From: CAVSRC01 sp963750065
Lineage (GTDB): Bacteria; Pseudomonadota; Alphaproteobacteria; Rhizobiales; Kaistiaceae
Direction: 5' to 3'
Assembly: GCA_963750065.1 (NCBI GenBank)
Contig: CAVVPK010000001.1
Location: 1-64,000, forward strand
Length of the DNA: 64,000 nt
Shown here: one piece after another, positions 45,270 to 54,073 of the stretch
How positions within the stretch are numbered: the first letter of the stretch is position 1
How the letters are laid out: each line of letters starts with the position of its first letter
Position numbers and translations under genes: made by a program
The notes under the pieces: model-generated
Database searches by the model: none
What the model saw: the letters and a program-made list of their open reading frames with translations, nothing else
Told to the model about the DNA's origin: nothing

Positions 45270-46502
45270 ATGGACAAGACGGTCAGCGATACCGTCACCC
45301 TGCGGAACAGGGTGGAAGCCTATGCGGCCTGGGTCGCACAGCTTCGCCAGGGATGCCCCGTCCCGGAATTGAGACCCGCCGACGACGATCCGCTGGCCAG
45401 TCTCGCCCACGAGCTGCAAAGGCTTGCCGACAACCTGAACCAGCGTGAACGCGAAGTCCGCCACCTCTTCGATGTGGTCGAAATTGTCGAACAGGGCGTC
45501 GGCGTCGAGGACGCACTTAACCGGATCTTCGACTGTTTTGCGGGCGTCATCCCCTACAATCGCATCGGCTGTGCGTTCCTGTCCGAAGATCAGTCGGAAG
45601 TGGCGGCCTATTGGGCCCGTACGGAACTGGGGCCGGTGCAGATCACGGTCGGATATTCGCAGGCTTTGGCAGGAAGCAGCCTGGAGCGCATCCTCGAGAC
45701 GGGCGAGCCGCGCATCCTGAACGATCTGGAGGCCTATCTGGAAGCAAAGCCGGACTCGGACTCGACCCGCCGCATCGTGCGCGAGGGCGGGCGATCGAGC
45801 CTCACCTGTCCACTGATCGTCGAGGGCCGGCCGATCGCGTTTCTCTTCTTCACCAGCCGGTACAGGGATGCCTATCGCGAAATCCACCAAACAACGTTCA
45901 AGCAGATCGCCAAACAGGTCTCGATCGTCATCGACAAGAGCCGCGTCTACCAGCAGATCATTGACCGCAACCGCGAACTGGTAGCCGAAGGCCGCGCGCT
46001 CAAGCAGGTCGCAAATCGCGATGCGCTGACCGGTGTGCTCAATCGCGGCGCCATCATGCAAGTCGCCCTTCGCGAAATGAAGCATGCGGCGCAAACGCAG
46101 ACTCGTGCGGGATTCATCATGGTCGACATCGACCGCTTCAAGGCCGTCAACGACAGCCTTGGACATGCAGCCGGAGATGGGGCCCTGAAAGAGTTCACGC
46201 GCCGTCTGCTGGAGGTACTCCGCCAGGATGATCGGCTCGGTCGTTACGGCGGGGAAGAATTCCTCATCGTCGTCGATCGATCGACGAAGGAGACTCTGGC
46301 GGCAATGGCCGAGCGGCTCCGCCTGGCGATCGCCAGTGAGCCCTTCGACCTCAACGGCGAAATAAGAGCGGTAACGGCGAGCTTCGGCGGTGCCGTGTCG
46401 GGCAGCACGGATGCATCCGCCGAGGACCTGATCGCGCTGGCCGATCGTGCCCTCTATGACGCGAAGAAAGGCGGCCGCGACCGCGTGGTGATCGCCCGCT
46501 GA
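45270..46502 (+). CDS. GAF-GGDEF protein (putative diguanylate cyclase)
   Basis: 410 residues, no membrane helices. N-terminal helical region, a GAF-like domain (about 65-225, with IPYNRIGCAFLSED and SLTCPLIVEGRPIAFLFF), a coiled linker, then a GGDEF domain: DALTGVLNRGAIMQVA, DIDRFKAVNDSLGH, and GGEEF at 327-331. An RxxD inhibitory site (R318-Q-D-D321) lies five residues before GGEEF, so product inhibition by c-di-GMP is expected. A cytoplasmic sensor of an unknown small ligand. ATG 45270 follows a 90-bp gap after tgt. Confidence 0.9.
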   Translation: MDKTVSDTVTLRNRVEAYAAWVAQLRQGCPVPELRPADDDPLASLAHELQRLADNLNQREREVRHLFDVVEIVEQGVGVEDALNRIFDCFAGVIPYNRIGCAFLSEDQSEVAAYWARTELGPVQITVGYSQALAGSSLERILETGEPRILNDLEAYLEAKPDSDSTRRIVREGGRSSLTCPLIVEGRPIAFLFFTSRYRDAYREIHQTTFKQIAKQVSIVIDKSRVYQQIIDRNRELVAEGRALKQVANRDALTGVLNRGAIMQVALREMKHAAQTQTRAGFIMVDIDRFKAVNDSLGHAAGDGALKEFTRRLLEVLRQDDRLGRYGGEEFLIVVDRSTKETLAAMAERLRLAIASEPFDLNGEIRAVTASFGGAVSGSTDASAEDLIALADRALYDAKKGGRDRVVIAR

Positions 46503-46508
46503 GATCGG

Positions 46509-46952
46509 TCACGCCGTCGGGCTGTTGTCCGGCAGCAGCACGCAGCTATTGATCTTCCAGGTGCCGTCGCTCTGGCGCTCAAGCGTGTAGAGCGCCACCC
46601 AGGCCTTGCCGTTAGGCCCGACGAGGAAGACCGTCTGCTGTGGCGCATTGGGTGAATCTGCCAGAGGGCCGAAGGTCACCGAGCGCGGGCGATAGACCGG
46701 CTGGTACTGGCCGCGCACCATGTCCATGAAGGCGCCGACCGAGGGGAAGATCTGCTTGATGGCCGGCGCGGCGAACGCATAGGCGGCGGCGCCATCGTCC
46801 TGGCGGAAGGCATCGATCTGGCTCTGTATGACCGACCGGATGGCGGGAGAATCGCCGGGGGCGATCTCTCCGGCGGCGGCCGGCAGGGCGAGGCCGGTGG
46901 CAATCAACAAAGCGGCGATCAGGCGGGCGAGGGCTGTCAGGGGGCGCGGCAT
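46509..46952 (-). CDS. DUF4864 exported protein
   Basis: 147 residues with a signal peptide (LARLIAALLIATGLALPAAAG). The mature part has IRSVIQSQIDAFRQDDGAAAYAFAAP, IKQIFPSVGAFMDMVRGQYQPVYRP and the final DGTWKINSCVLLP, the pattern of DUF4864, an NTF2-like fold family of unknown function. Convergent with the GGDEF gene (6-bp gap). Confidence 0.85.
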   Translation of the reverse strand: MPRPLTALARLIAALLIATGLALPAAAGEIAPGDSPAIRSVIQSQIDAFRQDDGAAAYAFAAPAIKQIFPSVGAFMDMVRGQYQPVYRPRSVTFGPLADSPNAPQQTVFLVGPNGKAWVALYTLERQSDGTWKINSCVLLPDNSPTA

Positions 46953-47099
46953 GGCGTGTCCTCCGGTTCATCGCGCCTCAAGAGACATACGGCAGCCGTG
47001 TGGCTCGACAAGGGGGCGCGGGCGGGCGCGGCATTTCCCTTGTTTCCCCGGCGGCGATCTGGTGTCCTGTCGCCAGCAACCAGTGATTTGGAGGGCCCC

Positions 47100-47339
47100 A
47101 TGCGGGCGCTGTTCGTGCAGATCAAATGCGATCTCGGCAAGGCCTATCAGGTCGCCGACGAAATCGCCGAGGCGGAGATCGCCTCCGAAATCTATTCGAC
47201 CGCCGGCGATTTCGACCTGCTGGTCAAGTTCTACCTGCCGGAAGACGCCGATATCGGCCATTTCATAACCGAGAAGGTGCAGCCGATCGGCGGCATCCGC
47301 GATACCCGCACCATCCCGACCTTCAAGGCATTCCAGTAG
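47100..47339 (+). CDS. Lrp/AsnC-type ligand-binding domain protein (no DNA-binding domain)
   Basis: 79 residues forming just the RAM/Lrp ligand-binding fold (VQIKCDLGKAYQVADEIAE...TAGDFDLLVKFYLPED...IRDTRTIPTFKAF). Stand-alone versions are common in alphaproteobacteria and probably bind amino acids or modulate full-length Lrp proteins. ATG 47100 follows GGAGG, so the longer upstream frame is rejected. It lies 73 bp before the tRNA gene. Confidence 0.85.
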   Translation: MRALFVQIKCDLGKAYQVADEIAEAEIASEIYSTAGDFDLLVKFYLPEDADIGHFITEKVQPIGGIRDTRTIPTFKAFQ

Positions 47340-47412
47340 CGGACCCAAGCGTATTGACCCCTTCGGGGGCCACTTATAGGGTCCGCCCCGATTGGCGCCG
47401 CAAGGTGCCGGA

Positions 47413-47488
47413 GAGCGCGTAGCTCAGCTGGTAGAGCAGCTGACTTTTAATCAGCAGGTCTCGGGTTCGAGCCCCGACGCGCTCACCA
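47413..47488 (+). tRNA. tRNA-Lys (anticodon UUU)
   Basis: 76 nt with a complete cloverleaf: acceptor GAGCGCG (47413-47419) pairs CGCGCTC (47478-47484); D arm with AGCTCAGCTGGTAGAGC; anticodon stem GCTGA/TCAGC with loop CTTTTAA, anticodon TTT at 47446-47448; T arm with GGTTCGAGCCC. Discriminator A 47485 and an encoded CCA (47486-47488). It forms the left border of the accessory cluster; tRNA genes are frequent integration sites, but no integrase or duplicated tRNA end was found in the window. The 184 bp after it hold no supported gene. Confidence 0.97.
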
Positions 47489-47672
47489 AAAGAGTTGTGA
47501 AATCAACATAATCGCATCGAATGCTAATTTGGTACTGCCCAGAAAAAGCGCCAGGGTAGCACCAGGGCAGCCCGCGCGCGGGTCCACATGCGGTGAGCCT
47601 GGCATGGCTGTCGAGGTTTGTGGGCTCGGGCGGGCTGGGCAACAGATTGGCAGTCCTTGGGGTCCAGGGCGC

Positions 47673-48650
47673 TCAATATGAGCCGGCCAAGCGGGCGCGC
47701 TGACGCACCAGCGCCAGCACGATGTCGAGCGCCGGCGTCGGCATCTCCGTCAGCCGGCCGAGTTCCTGCACGGCCATTACCAGCGCGTCGATCTCCATCG
47801 GCCGGCCACGCTCGAGGTCTTGCAGCATCGAGGTCTTGTGCTCGCCGACCTCTTCGGCCCCGGCAATGCGCCGGTCGACATCGATCGGCAGGCGCACGTC
47901 GAGTGCGGTGGCGATCGCTTCGGCCTCGACCATCATCTGGCGGGCGAGCGCCCGGGTGCCGGGATCGCGCACGATGCCCGCCAGCGTGGCGCCGGTGAGC
48001 GCCGAGATCGGATTGAACGACAGGTTTCCCCAAAGCTTGACCCAGATATCGGTGCGGATTGCCGGACGCACCGCTGAACGCAAGCCAGCCGCCACCAGCG
48101 CCCGCGACAGCGCGACGACGCGCTCGCTCTTTTCGCCGGAGGGCTCGCCGAGTGGCAGCCGGTCGCCTTCGACATGGCGGACGACGCCGGGCTCGGCGAT
48201 CTCGGCGGCCGGATAGACGACGCAACCGATGGCGCGCTCGGGCCCGATCGCCGCCCAGATGCGGCCGCCGGGATCCACCGCCTCGATGCGGTGCCCGTCG
48301 AAGGAACCGCCATGGCGATGGAAATACCACCACGGGATCCCGTTCTGCGCCGTGACTACCGCGGTTTCGGGGCCGAGCAGCGGCTTGAGCGCATCGAGCA
48401 CGCCGGGAACCGAATGCGCCTTGAGTGCCAGAATGACGTAGTCCTGCACCGGCAGATCGGCGGGATTGTCGGTGGCGAGGACCTTCACCGTGGTTTCACC
48501 GCCGCCCGCGACGAGCTTCAGGCCGCGCTCATGCATCGCCTGAAGGTGCGGCCCGCGTGCCACCAGGCTGACCTCAGCGTCGCCCTTGGCCGCGAGCTTG
48601 GCGCCGACATAGCCGCCGATGGCGCCGGCACCGAAGACGCAGATCCTCAT
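47673..48650 (-). CDS. 2-dehydropantoate 2-reductase family (ketopantoate reductase-like)
   Basis: 325 residues. The N-terminal Rossmann motif ICVFGAGAIGGYVGAKLA binds NADPH; LALKAHSVPGVLDAL and VTAQNGIPWWYF follow; the C-terminal domain has KLWGNLSFNPISALTGAT (catalytic Lys region) and HKTSMLQDLERGRPMEIDAL. Fits ApbA/PanE reductases of 2-ketoacids. In this cluster it overlaps the acyl-CoA synthetase by 4 bp, so it more probably reduces a catabolic 2-oxo intermediate than ketopantoate (inference). Last gene of a four-gene minus operon. Confidence 0.88.
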   Translation of the reverse strand: MRICVFGAGAIGGYVGAKLAAKGDAEVSLVARGPHLQAMHERGLKLVAGGGETTVKVLATDNPADLPVQDYVILALKAHSVPGVLDALKPLLGPETAVVTAQNGIPWWYFHRHGGSFDGHRIEAVDPGGRIWAAIGPERAIGCVVYPAAEIAEPGVVRHVEGDRLPLGEPSGEKSERVVALSRALVAAGLRSAVRPAIRTDIWVKLWGNLSFNPISALTGATLAGIVRDPGTRALARQMMVEAEAIATALDVRLPIDVDRRIAGAEEVGEHKTSMLQDLERGRPMEIDALVMAVQELGRLTEMPTPALDIVLALVRQRARLAGSY

Positions 48651-50152
48651 GCGGTGAGGCCGAGCTTCTCGGCAAGACCGATGCGCTGCAGCTTGCCGGT
48701 CGCGCCCTTCGGGATTTCGGCCAGGAACAGGATCCTGCGCGGAACCTTGAAGTCAGCAAGGCGTGCGGCGCAGAACTCACGCAGATCGCGCTCGTTCGCC
48801 GTCTCGCCCTCGCACAGCACCACGGCTGCGGCGACGTCCTCGCCGAGCTTGGTGTGCGGCATGGCGAAGGTGATCACCTGGGCGACGGCCGGATGATCCA
48901 TAATCACCTCGTCGACCTCGCGCGGGGAGATCTTCTCGCCGCCGCGATTGATGATCTCCTTGAGCCGCCCGGTGATACGGTAATAGCCATCCACGTCGAC
49001 CGTGCCCTGGTCGCCGGTGTGGAACCAGCCGAAAGCGAAGGCTTCCGCATTGGCCTTGGGGTTCTTCTCGTAGCCGGCGGTGACGTTATCGCCGCGGATG
49101 CAGATCTCGCCGACCTCGCCGGGACCGCAGATGCGCCCGTCGGCGGCAAGGATAGCCATTTCGGGTCCGGCGGCGAGGCCGACACTGCCCGCCTTGTGTT
49201 CCGCCGGGGGCAGGGGGTTCGACGCCATCTGATGGGTGGCCTCGGTCATGCCGTAGGATTCGATCACCGGCGCGCGAAACACCTGTTCGAGCTCCGCCAT
49301 CACCTGCGGCGGCAGCGAGGACGACGACGAGCGGATAAAGCGCAGCGCCGCGCGGGCGACGCTATCGGGATTGCGTGCGGCGCGGGCCAGGATCGCCTGG
49401 TGCATGGTCGGCACGGCCGTGTACCAGCTCGGCTTCGCCTCATCGAGCCACTGAAAGAATTTCAGTGCGTTGAAGCCCGGTGTGCAGGTGACCGACGCGC
49501 CGGCGGACAACGTGGCGGTAACCGCCGCGATCAGCCCGTGGATATGGAACAACGGCATGATGTTGAGGCAGCGATCGTCCGGCGTCAGGCGCAGCGTCTC
49601 GCGGATATTGCGGGCCGAGGCCGCTATATTGGCGCCGATGAGCGGCACGATTTTGGGCCGCGAGGTGGTACCGGAGGTGTGGAGCACCAGCGCAATATCG
49701 TCCGGCGCTGACGGGCCGGGATTGGCTGCGGTGCCATTTTCCGCCGCGTCGAGCGTGAAGCTGCCAGCCGGCGCGCCGTCGGCGACCGAAAGGCGGACAA
49801 CCGGGATTTTCAGGCGGTCTGCGACCTCCTCGGCAGCAGCATGGCCTGCGGTATCGAGCACCAGCGCCTTGGCGCCGAGATCACTGAGATAGAACTCGAG
49901 CTCCTCGGCCCGGTAGGCCGGGTTGAGCGGCGCGGCGGTCGCGGCGCTGGCAATCGCCACGAAGGCCGACGCCATTTCCGGGCCATTGGGGAGCACAATG
50001 CCCACGCGGTCGCCGCGGCCGATGCCCATGCCGTTCAGCGCCGCGATTGTCTCGCGGATCAGGCGTCGCAGCCCCTCATAGGTGAGTGCTGGCCGTTCTG
50101 GAGCACCGATGGCCGGCGCATCCGGTGCATGGGTCATGAGGCTTTCGAGCAT
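48647..50152 (-). CDS. Acyl-CoA synthetase (AMP-forming), oxalyl-CoA-ligase-like
   Basis: 501 residues of the ANL superfamily: activates a carboxylic acid to its CoA thioester. Motifs: P-loop LHTSGTTSRPKIVP, ESYGMTEATHQMASNP, GWFHTGDQGTVD, GRLKEIINRGGEKISPREVDE and the catalytic Lys in PKGATGKLQRIGL. The short form and the SSSSSLPPQVM and TEATHQM segments resemble the oxalate-CoA ligase/Pcs60 branch; the substrate is not certain. Second-last gene of the minus operon. Confidence 0.9.
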   Translation of the reverse strand: MLESLMTHAPDAPAIGAPERPALTYEGLRRLIRETIAALNGMGIGRGDRVGIVLPNGPEMASAFVAIASAATAAPLNPAYRAEELEFYLSDLGAKALVLDTAGHAAAEEVADRLKIPVVRLSVADGAPAGSFTLDAAENGTAANPGPSAPDDIALVLHTSGTTSRPKIVPLIGANIAASARNIRETLRLTPDDRCLNIMPLFHIHGLIAAVTATLSAGASVTCTPGFNALKFFQWLDEAKPSWYTAVPTMHQAILARAARNPDSVARAALRFIRSSSSSLPPQVMAELEQVFRAPVIESYGMTEATHQMASNPLPPAEHKAGSVGLAAGPEMAILAADGRICGPGEVGEICIRGDNVTAGYEKNPKANAEAFAFGWFHTGDQGTVDVDGYYRITGRLKEIINRGGEKISPREVDEVIMDHPAVAQVITFAMPHTKLGEDVAAAVVLCEGETANERDLREFCAARLADFKVPRRILFLAEIPKGATGKLQRIGLAEKLGLTA

Positions 50153-50203
50153 CCTTTCCTCTCTTCGGACGAGCCCGTCAGCGGCGCGCTGACTCCCGGT
50201 CGG

Positions 50204-51178
50204 TCATGCGGCCGCCTTTGCGTAGCGGTTGGCGATGACGCCGACAATGATGAGCTGGAAGAAATGATAGAGCATGATCGGCGCGATGATCAGCCCGAGG
50301 GCGGGGCTCTGACCGAAGATCAGGCGCGCCATCGGCACGCCGGTGGCCAGGGACTTCTTCGAGCCGCAAAAGAGGCTGGCGATGGTATCGGCGCGATTGA
50401 AGCTGAACACGCGGCACGGGATCGAGATGATCGAGTAGATAACCGCGAAGAGAAGAACGACCCCGGCGATCATGACCAGCAGGAACGTCAGGTCGTGGCC
50501 GCCCCAGATGCCTTCGACCATGGAATTGGAGAACGAGTTGTAGACGATTGCCAGGATGATGGCACGGTCGGCGAGGCGGATCGTCTTGATGTGGCGGCTC
50601 GCCCAACCGTGCAGCCAGTGACGCGCCACCTGACCGACGACGATCGGCATCAGCACCAGCCCGACCACCTTGGCGATGACCGGCAGCAACGGCACCGTTT
50701 CGCCCGTGGTCGCCGCGAACCACGCCATCAGCACCGGCGTTGCGAACACGCCGATGAGGCTGGAGAGCGTCGCATTGAAGATGGCGGCGGGCACGTTGCC
50801 GCGCGCCAGCGACGTCATGGCAACCGAGGAGGACACGGTCGACGGCAGGGCGGCAATGTAGAAGAACCCGGTCGAGGTCGGCGGCGGGAGCGTCCAGCCA
50901 AAGACGGAGAGTAGCGCCAGCACGATCAGCGGGAAGAGCACGAAGGTGGAGAGCTGGACGATTAGGTGAACCCGCCAGTTGACGGCGCCTTCGTGCAGCT
51001 TCTCGGGGGCAAGCGTCAGCCCGTAGAGGAAGAAGACCACGGCGATGCCATAGGTGGCGATCAGGTCCATGTGAAGGATGCCGTGACTGGCGCCGGGCGC
51101 CGGAAACAGGATGGCCGCACCGACGACGACGGCAAGACCGATGAGGAAGCCGTCGATAGAGACACCACGAATGGACAT
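50204..51178 (-). CDS. Bile acid:sodium symporter (BASS) family transporter, SLC10A7-like
   Basis: 324 residues with about ten membrane helices. GIAVVFFLYGLTLAPEKLHEG, AALPSTVSSSVAMTSLARGN (the discontinuous helix that binds substrate and Na+) and LFCGSKKSLATGVPMARLIF are typical of the SBF-like branch. It probably imports or exports an organic anion processed by the operon. ATG 51178 (MSIRGVSIDG) fits; the frame open to 51598 overlaps the SDR gene. Confidence 0.88.
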   Translation of the reverse strand: MSIRGVSIDGFLIGLAVVVGAAILFPAPGASHGILHMDLIATYGIAVVFFLYGLTLAPEKLHEGAVNWRVHLIVQLSTFVLFPLIVLALLSVFGWTLPPPTSTGFFYIAALPSTVSSSVAMTSLARGNVPAAIFNATLSSLIGVFATPVLMAWFAATTGETVPLLPVIAKVVGLVLMPIVVGQVARHWLHGWASRHIKTIRLADRAIILAIVYNSFSNSMVEGIWGGHDLTFLLVMIAGVVLLFAVIYSIISIPCRVFSFNRADTIASLFCGSKKSLATGVPMARLIFGQSPALGLIIAPIMLYHFFQLIIVGVIANRYAKAAA

Positions 51179-51234
51179 GAAACTGCCTTCGCTCCAATCA
51201 TTTGCCAAAGGGGTGGGGAGGGGGGCGCCACCGT

Positions 51235-52002
51235 TCAGGCAAGCGCCAGCCCTCCGTCGACATGGATCGCTTGACCGGTGATCTGCGCGGCGCCCGGCGA
51301 TAGCAAAAACGCGATCGTCGCGGCGATGTCCGAGGGTTCCGTCAGGCGGCCGGTCGGGGTAACCGCCACCGCCGTCTTCAGCGATTCGGTCGAGGCGGCG
51401 AGGTGGCCGCCGCCTTCCTTGCGCGTGAAGCCGGGGACTATGATGTTGACGGTGACGCCGACCGGCGCAAGCTCGACCGCCAGCGCCTTGGCGAGCGCCT
51501 CCAGCGCGGCCTTGGCCGCGGACGTCCCAGGGAACAGCAGGCCGGCGGTGCCGAAGAGATGGGCGACGAACGAGCTGATCGCGATGACGCGCCCACAATG
51601 CGAGGCGTCAAGATCAGGACGGGCGGACGTGACCAGACGCAGGAAGGCCAGCGGCATCGACGCGAACGACGCCGCCACGGCCTCCGTCGACAGCGACGAG
51701 AAATCCGAGCGAAAGGCCTGACCGGCGTTGCTGACAATCTGGTCGATCGGCCCGAGCTCGGCACGTGCTCGCGCGACCAGCGCCGGCGCAACCTCCGGAT
51801 CGGCAAGGTCGCCGAGGAACGTCGCCACCCGCGACCCGCCCTTGCGGCAGTACTCGGCGACCGTCGCGAGCCCAGCCTCGTTCTTGCGCGTATGAAGAAG
51901 TAGCGCGGTGTCGGGCGCCACGAGGATGCGTGCGGTGCTGGCACCGATCCCGCTTGCGGCGCCGGTGATGACGACGACGCGCCTCTGACTGGCCTGGTCC
52001 AC
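51235..52002 (-). CDS. Short-chain dehydrogenase/reductase with canonical Tyr missing
   Basis: 255 residues. Cofactor motif VITGAASGIGAS (TGxxxGIG), NAG in IVSNAGQAF, ISS and Lys164 are recognisable, and the C-terminus GQAIHVDGGLALA is typical. The YxxxK position reads T160-S-A-A-K164, so the catalytic Tyr is Thr. Either an altered active site or a Tyr shifted elsewhere. The GTG start at 52002 (VDQASQRRVVVITG) has GGGAGG 5 bp upstream. First gene of the minus operon, divergent from the FAD monooxygenase across a CAGTATAC motif. Confidence 0.85.
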   Translation of the reverse strand: MDQASQRRVVVITGAASGIGASTARILVAPDTALLLHTRKNEAGLATVAEYCRKGGSRVATFLGDLADPEVAPALVARARAELGPIDQIVSNAGQAFRSDFSSLSTEAVAASFASMPLAFLRLVTSARPDLDASHCGRVIAISSFVAHLFGTAGLLFPGTSAAKAALEALAKALAVELAPVGVTVNIIVPGFTRKEGGGHLAASTESLKTAVAVTPTGRLTEPSDIAATIAFLLSPGAAQITGQAIHVDGGLALA

Positions 52003-52093
52003 GAACGCCTCCCAACCTTGCCGTTTGCGGAACGCTTCGCCGCGTGCCTGTGCAATGCCAAGAGGCATCGGCGGCAGCGGCCGATTTCAATTT

Positions 52094-52106
52094 AATCAGT
52101 ATACGT
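52094..52106. promoter_or_regulatory. CAGTATAC-type operator candidate (site 1)
   Basis: AATCAGTATACGT in the divergent gap between the SDR-BASS-ligase-reductase operon (minus) and the FAD monooxygenase (plus). Shares TAATCAGTATAC with site 2. Probable binding site of the cluster's MarR protein. Confidence 0.55.
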
Positions 52107-52180
52107 CCTTTTCCTTGACATAGAAGTTTGGCTCAATGCAAATCTGCCATGTCGTTTTCGCGTGGCTCCAGGGTGCGCGC

Positions 52181-53416
52181 ATGGACATCATCATCGTCGG
52201 CGGCGGAATTGGCGGGTTCACGCTCGCACTCATGCTGCACCGCAGGGGACTGCCGGTCCGCGTCTACGAAAGCGCAGCCGAGATCAAGCCGATTGGCGTC
52301 GGCATTAGCGTTCTGCCCCACGCCAGCAAGGAACTGTGCGATCTCGGGCTGGAGAAGGCGCTGGCCGAGGTCGCCGTGACCGCGCGTGAATCGTGCTTCT
52401 TCAACCGTTTCGGCCAGTTCATCTACAAGGAGCCAGTGGGCACTTACGCCGGCTATCCGTGGCCGCAGTTCCAGATCCATCGCGGCGACCTGCAGCAGGT
52501 CATCTACCGGGCGTTTGTGGGCGAGGCGGGCGCCGATCGCGTCATCACCGGGTATCGCTGCCTTGCCGTGGAGCAGAGCGACGACAACGCGGTCGCCATC
52601 TTCGGTCATGGCGGGGAGACGGTCAGGGTCGAGGGGGCGGCGGTCATCGGCTGCGACGGCATTCATTCGATCGTGCGCCGGCAGCTTCACCCGGACGACG
52701 GCGGCCCAATCTATTCCGGCGTCAACATGTGGCGCGGGGTGACCCGCTGGCAGCCCTATCTCACCGGCGCCAGCTACATGCGCGCCGGCTGGCTGACCCA
52801 CGGCAAGATGGTCATCTACCCGATCCGTAACAACATCGACGGCGAGGGCAACCAGCTCATCAACTGGGTGGCGGAGATCGAGACTCCGCACCACGACCGC
52901 CAGGACTGGAACAAGCAGGGACGGATCGAGGATTTCATCGGTGCCTTCGACGACTGGCACTTCGACTTTCTCGACGTGCCGGCGATGATCCGCGCCTCGG
53001 AGACAATCCTCGAATATCCCATGGTCGACAAGGACCCGCTCGACCGCTGGAGCTTTGGCCGGCTGACGCTGCTCGGCGACGCGGCGCACCCGATGTATCC
53101 GCGTGGATCGAACGGCGCCGGACAGGCCATTCTCGACGCGCGGGCGCTGGCGGACGCGCTCGCCGATCACCGCGACAGCATTCCGGCGGCACTCAAGGCT
53201 TATGAGGACGAGCGCCTCGCGGCGACCGCGGCGGTGGTGCGCACCAACCGCACGACGCCGCCCGACGCTATCCTGCGCGAGGTGTTCTTGCGTAGCGGCG
53301 ACAAGCCCTTCAGACGGATCGAGGACATAATCGACCCGGCCGATTTGGCCGCGATCAGCGACAGCTACAAGAAGGTCGCCGGCTACGACAAGCAGACGCT
53401 GGCCACCAAGACCTGA
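52181..53416 (+). CDS. PhzS-like FAD-dependent monooxygenase
   Basis: 411-residue class A flavoprotein hydroxylase. IIIVGGGIGGFTLALML binds FAD; GVGISVLPHASKEL, the GD motif LLGDAAHPMYPRGSNGAGQA and the DG motif GCDGIHSIVRR are present. Segments such as IKPIGVGI, FQIHRGDLQ, MWRGVTRW, NWVAEIE and YPMVDKDPL follow PhzS, the phenazine-1-carboxylate-derivative monooxygenase of Pseudomonas, closely (from memory). An aromatic or N-heterocyclic acid substrate is therefore likely. ATG 52181 (MDIIIVGGG) is chosen over 52136. Convergent with the GST gene. Confidence 0.88.
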   Translation: MDIIIVGGGIGGFTLALMLHRRGLPVRVYESAAEIKPIGVGISVLPHASKELCDLGLEKALAEVAVTARESCFFNRFGQFIYKEPVGTYAGYPWPQFQIHRGDLQQVIYRAFVGEAGADRVITGYRCLAVEQSDDNAVAIFGHGGETVRVEGAAVIGCDGIHSIVRRQLHPDDGGPIYSGVNMWRGVTRWQPYLTGASYMRAGWLTHGKMVIYPIRNNIDGEGNQLINWVAEIETPHHDRQDWNKQGRIEDFIGAFDDWHFDFLDVPAMIRASETILEYPMVDKDPLDRWSFGRLTLLGDAAHPMYPRGSNGAGQAILDARALADALADHRDSIPAALKAYEDERLAATAAVVRTNRTTPPDAILREVFLRSGDKPFRRIEDIIDPADLAAISDSYKKVAGYDKQTLATKT

Positions 53417-53422
53417 CCTTCG

Positions 53423-54064
53423 CTAGAAGGCATCCCCCTGATCGCCAGGCAGCGCGCGCTGGAAGGCAGGCAATTCCGCCGCGCGCTCGGCAATGGCAAC
53501 AGACACGGGAAAGGCGCCAAGATCGCGGTTGAACCGGCGCGCATTGGCGACCTGCGGAACCAGGCAGACGTCTGCCATTGTGATCGTGTCGCCGAGACAG
53601 TAGCGGCCGTGGCGCGCGGCCTTGGCGAGTGTCGCCTCGAAGGAGCGGAACCCCTCGGCAATCCAGTGCGCATACCAGGCGTTGGTATCGTCTTCGTTGT
53701 GCTGCCACTCCGCCCTGAGCCACTTGAGCACGCGCACATTGTTGAGCGGGTGGATGTCGCAGCCGATTATGTAACAGAGGCCGCGCACGTAGGCGCGCGC
53801 GGCGACGTCTGCGGGTAGCAGCGGCGGCTCGGGGTAGCGCTCCTCCAGGTACTCCAGGATGGCGAGACTCTGTGTGATCGTCACGTCGTCTTCGACGAGC
53901 GTCGGGACCAGCCCTTGCGGGTTCACGTCGAAGTAGCCCGGCGTCCGATGCTCCATGGCAGGCAGGCTGACATAACGCGCCTCCCACTCCAATCCCTTGA
54001 GCGCCAGTGCAATGCGCACCCGATACGATGTGGACGAGCGGAAGAAGGTGTAGAGCGCTCGCAT
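53423..54064 (-). CDS. maiA: Zeta-class glutathione S-transferase (maleylacetoacetate/maleylpyruvate isomerase type)
   Basis: 213 residues. The SSxSxRVRIAL signature (SSTSYRVRIALALKG) near residues 10-24 binds glutathione in zeta-class GSTs; NPQGLVPTL and ESxAILEYLEE-like TITQSLAILEYLEERYP follow, and the C-terminal GDTITMADVCLVPQVANA is typical. These enzymes use GSH to isomerise maleylacetoacetate or maleylpyruvate after aromatic ring cleavage. No ring-cleaving dioxygenase or fumarylpyruvate hydrolase is seen in the window. 9 bp after the ABM-type gene on the minus strand. Confidence 0.88.
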   Translation of the reverse strand: MRALYTFFRSSTSYRVRIALALKGLEWEARYVSLPAMEHRTPGYFDVNPQGLVPTLVEDDVTITQSLAILEYLEERYPEPPLLPADVAARAYVRGLCYIIGCDIHPLNNVRVLKWLRAEWQHNEDDTNAWYAHWIAEGFRSFEATLAKAARHGRYCLGDTITMADVCLVPQVANARRFNRDLGAFPVSVAIAERAAELPAFQRALPGDQGDAF

Positions 54065-54073
54065 CGGATTTCG

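Noticed and set aside
47451..47642. 63-residue minus frame overlapping the tRNA
   Set aside because: Its end (SASGLEPETC) is simply the reverse reading of the tRNA-Lys T arm.
52136..52180. Longer start for the FAD monooxygenase
   Set aside because: The extra residues precede the Rossmann strand MDIIIVGGG without similarity to the family; ATG 52181 fits better.
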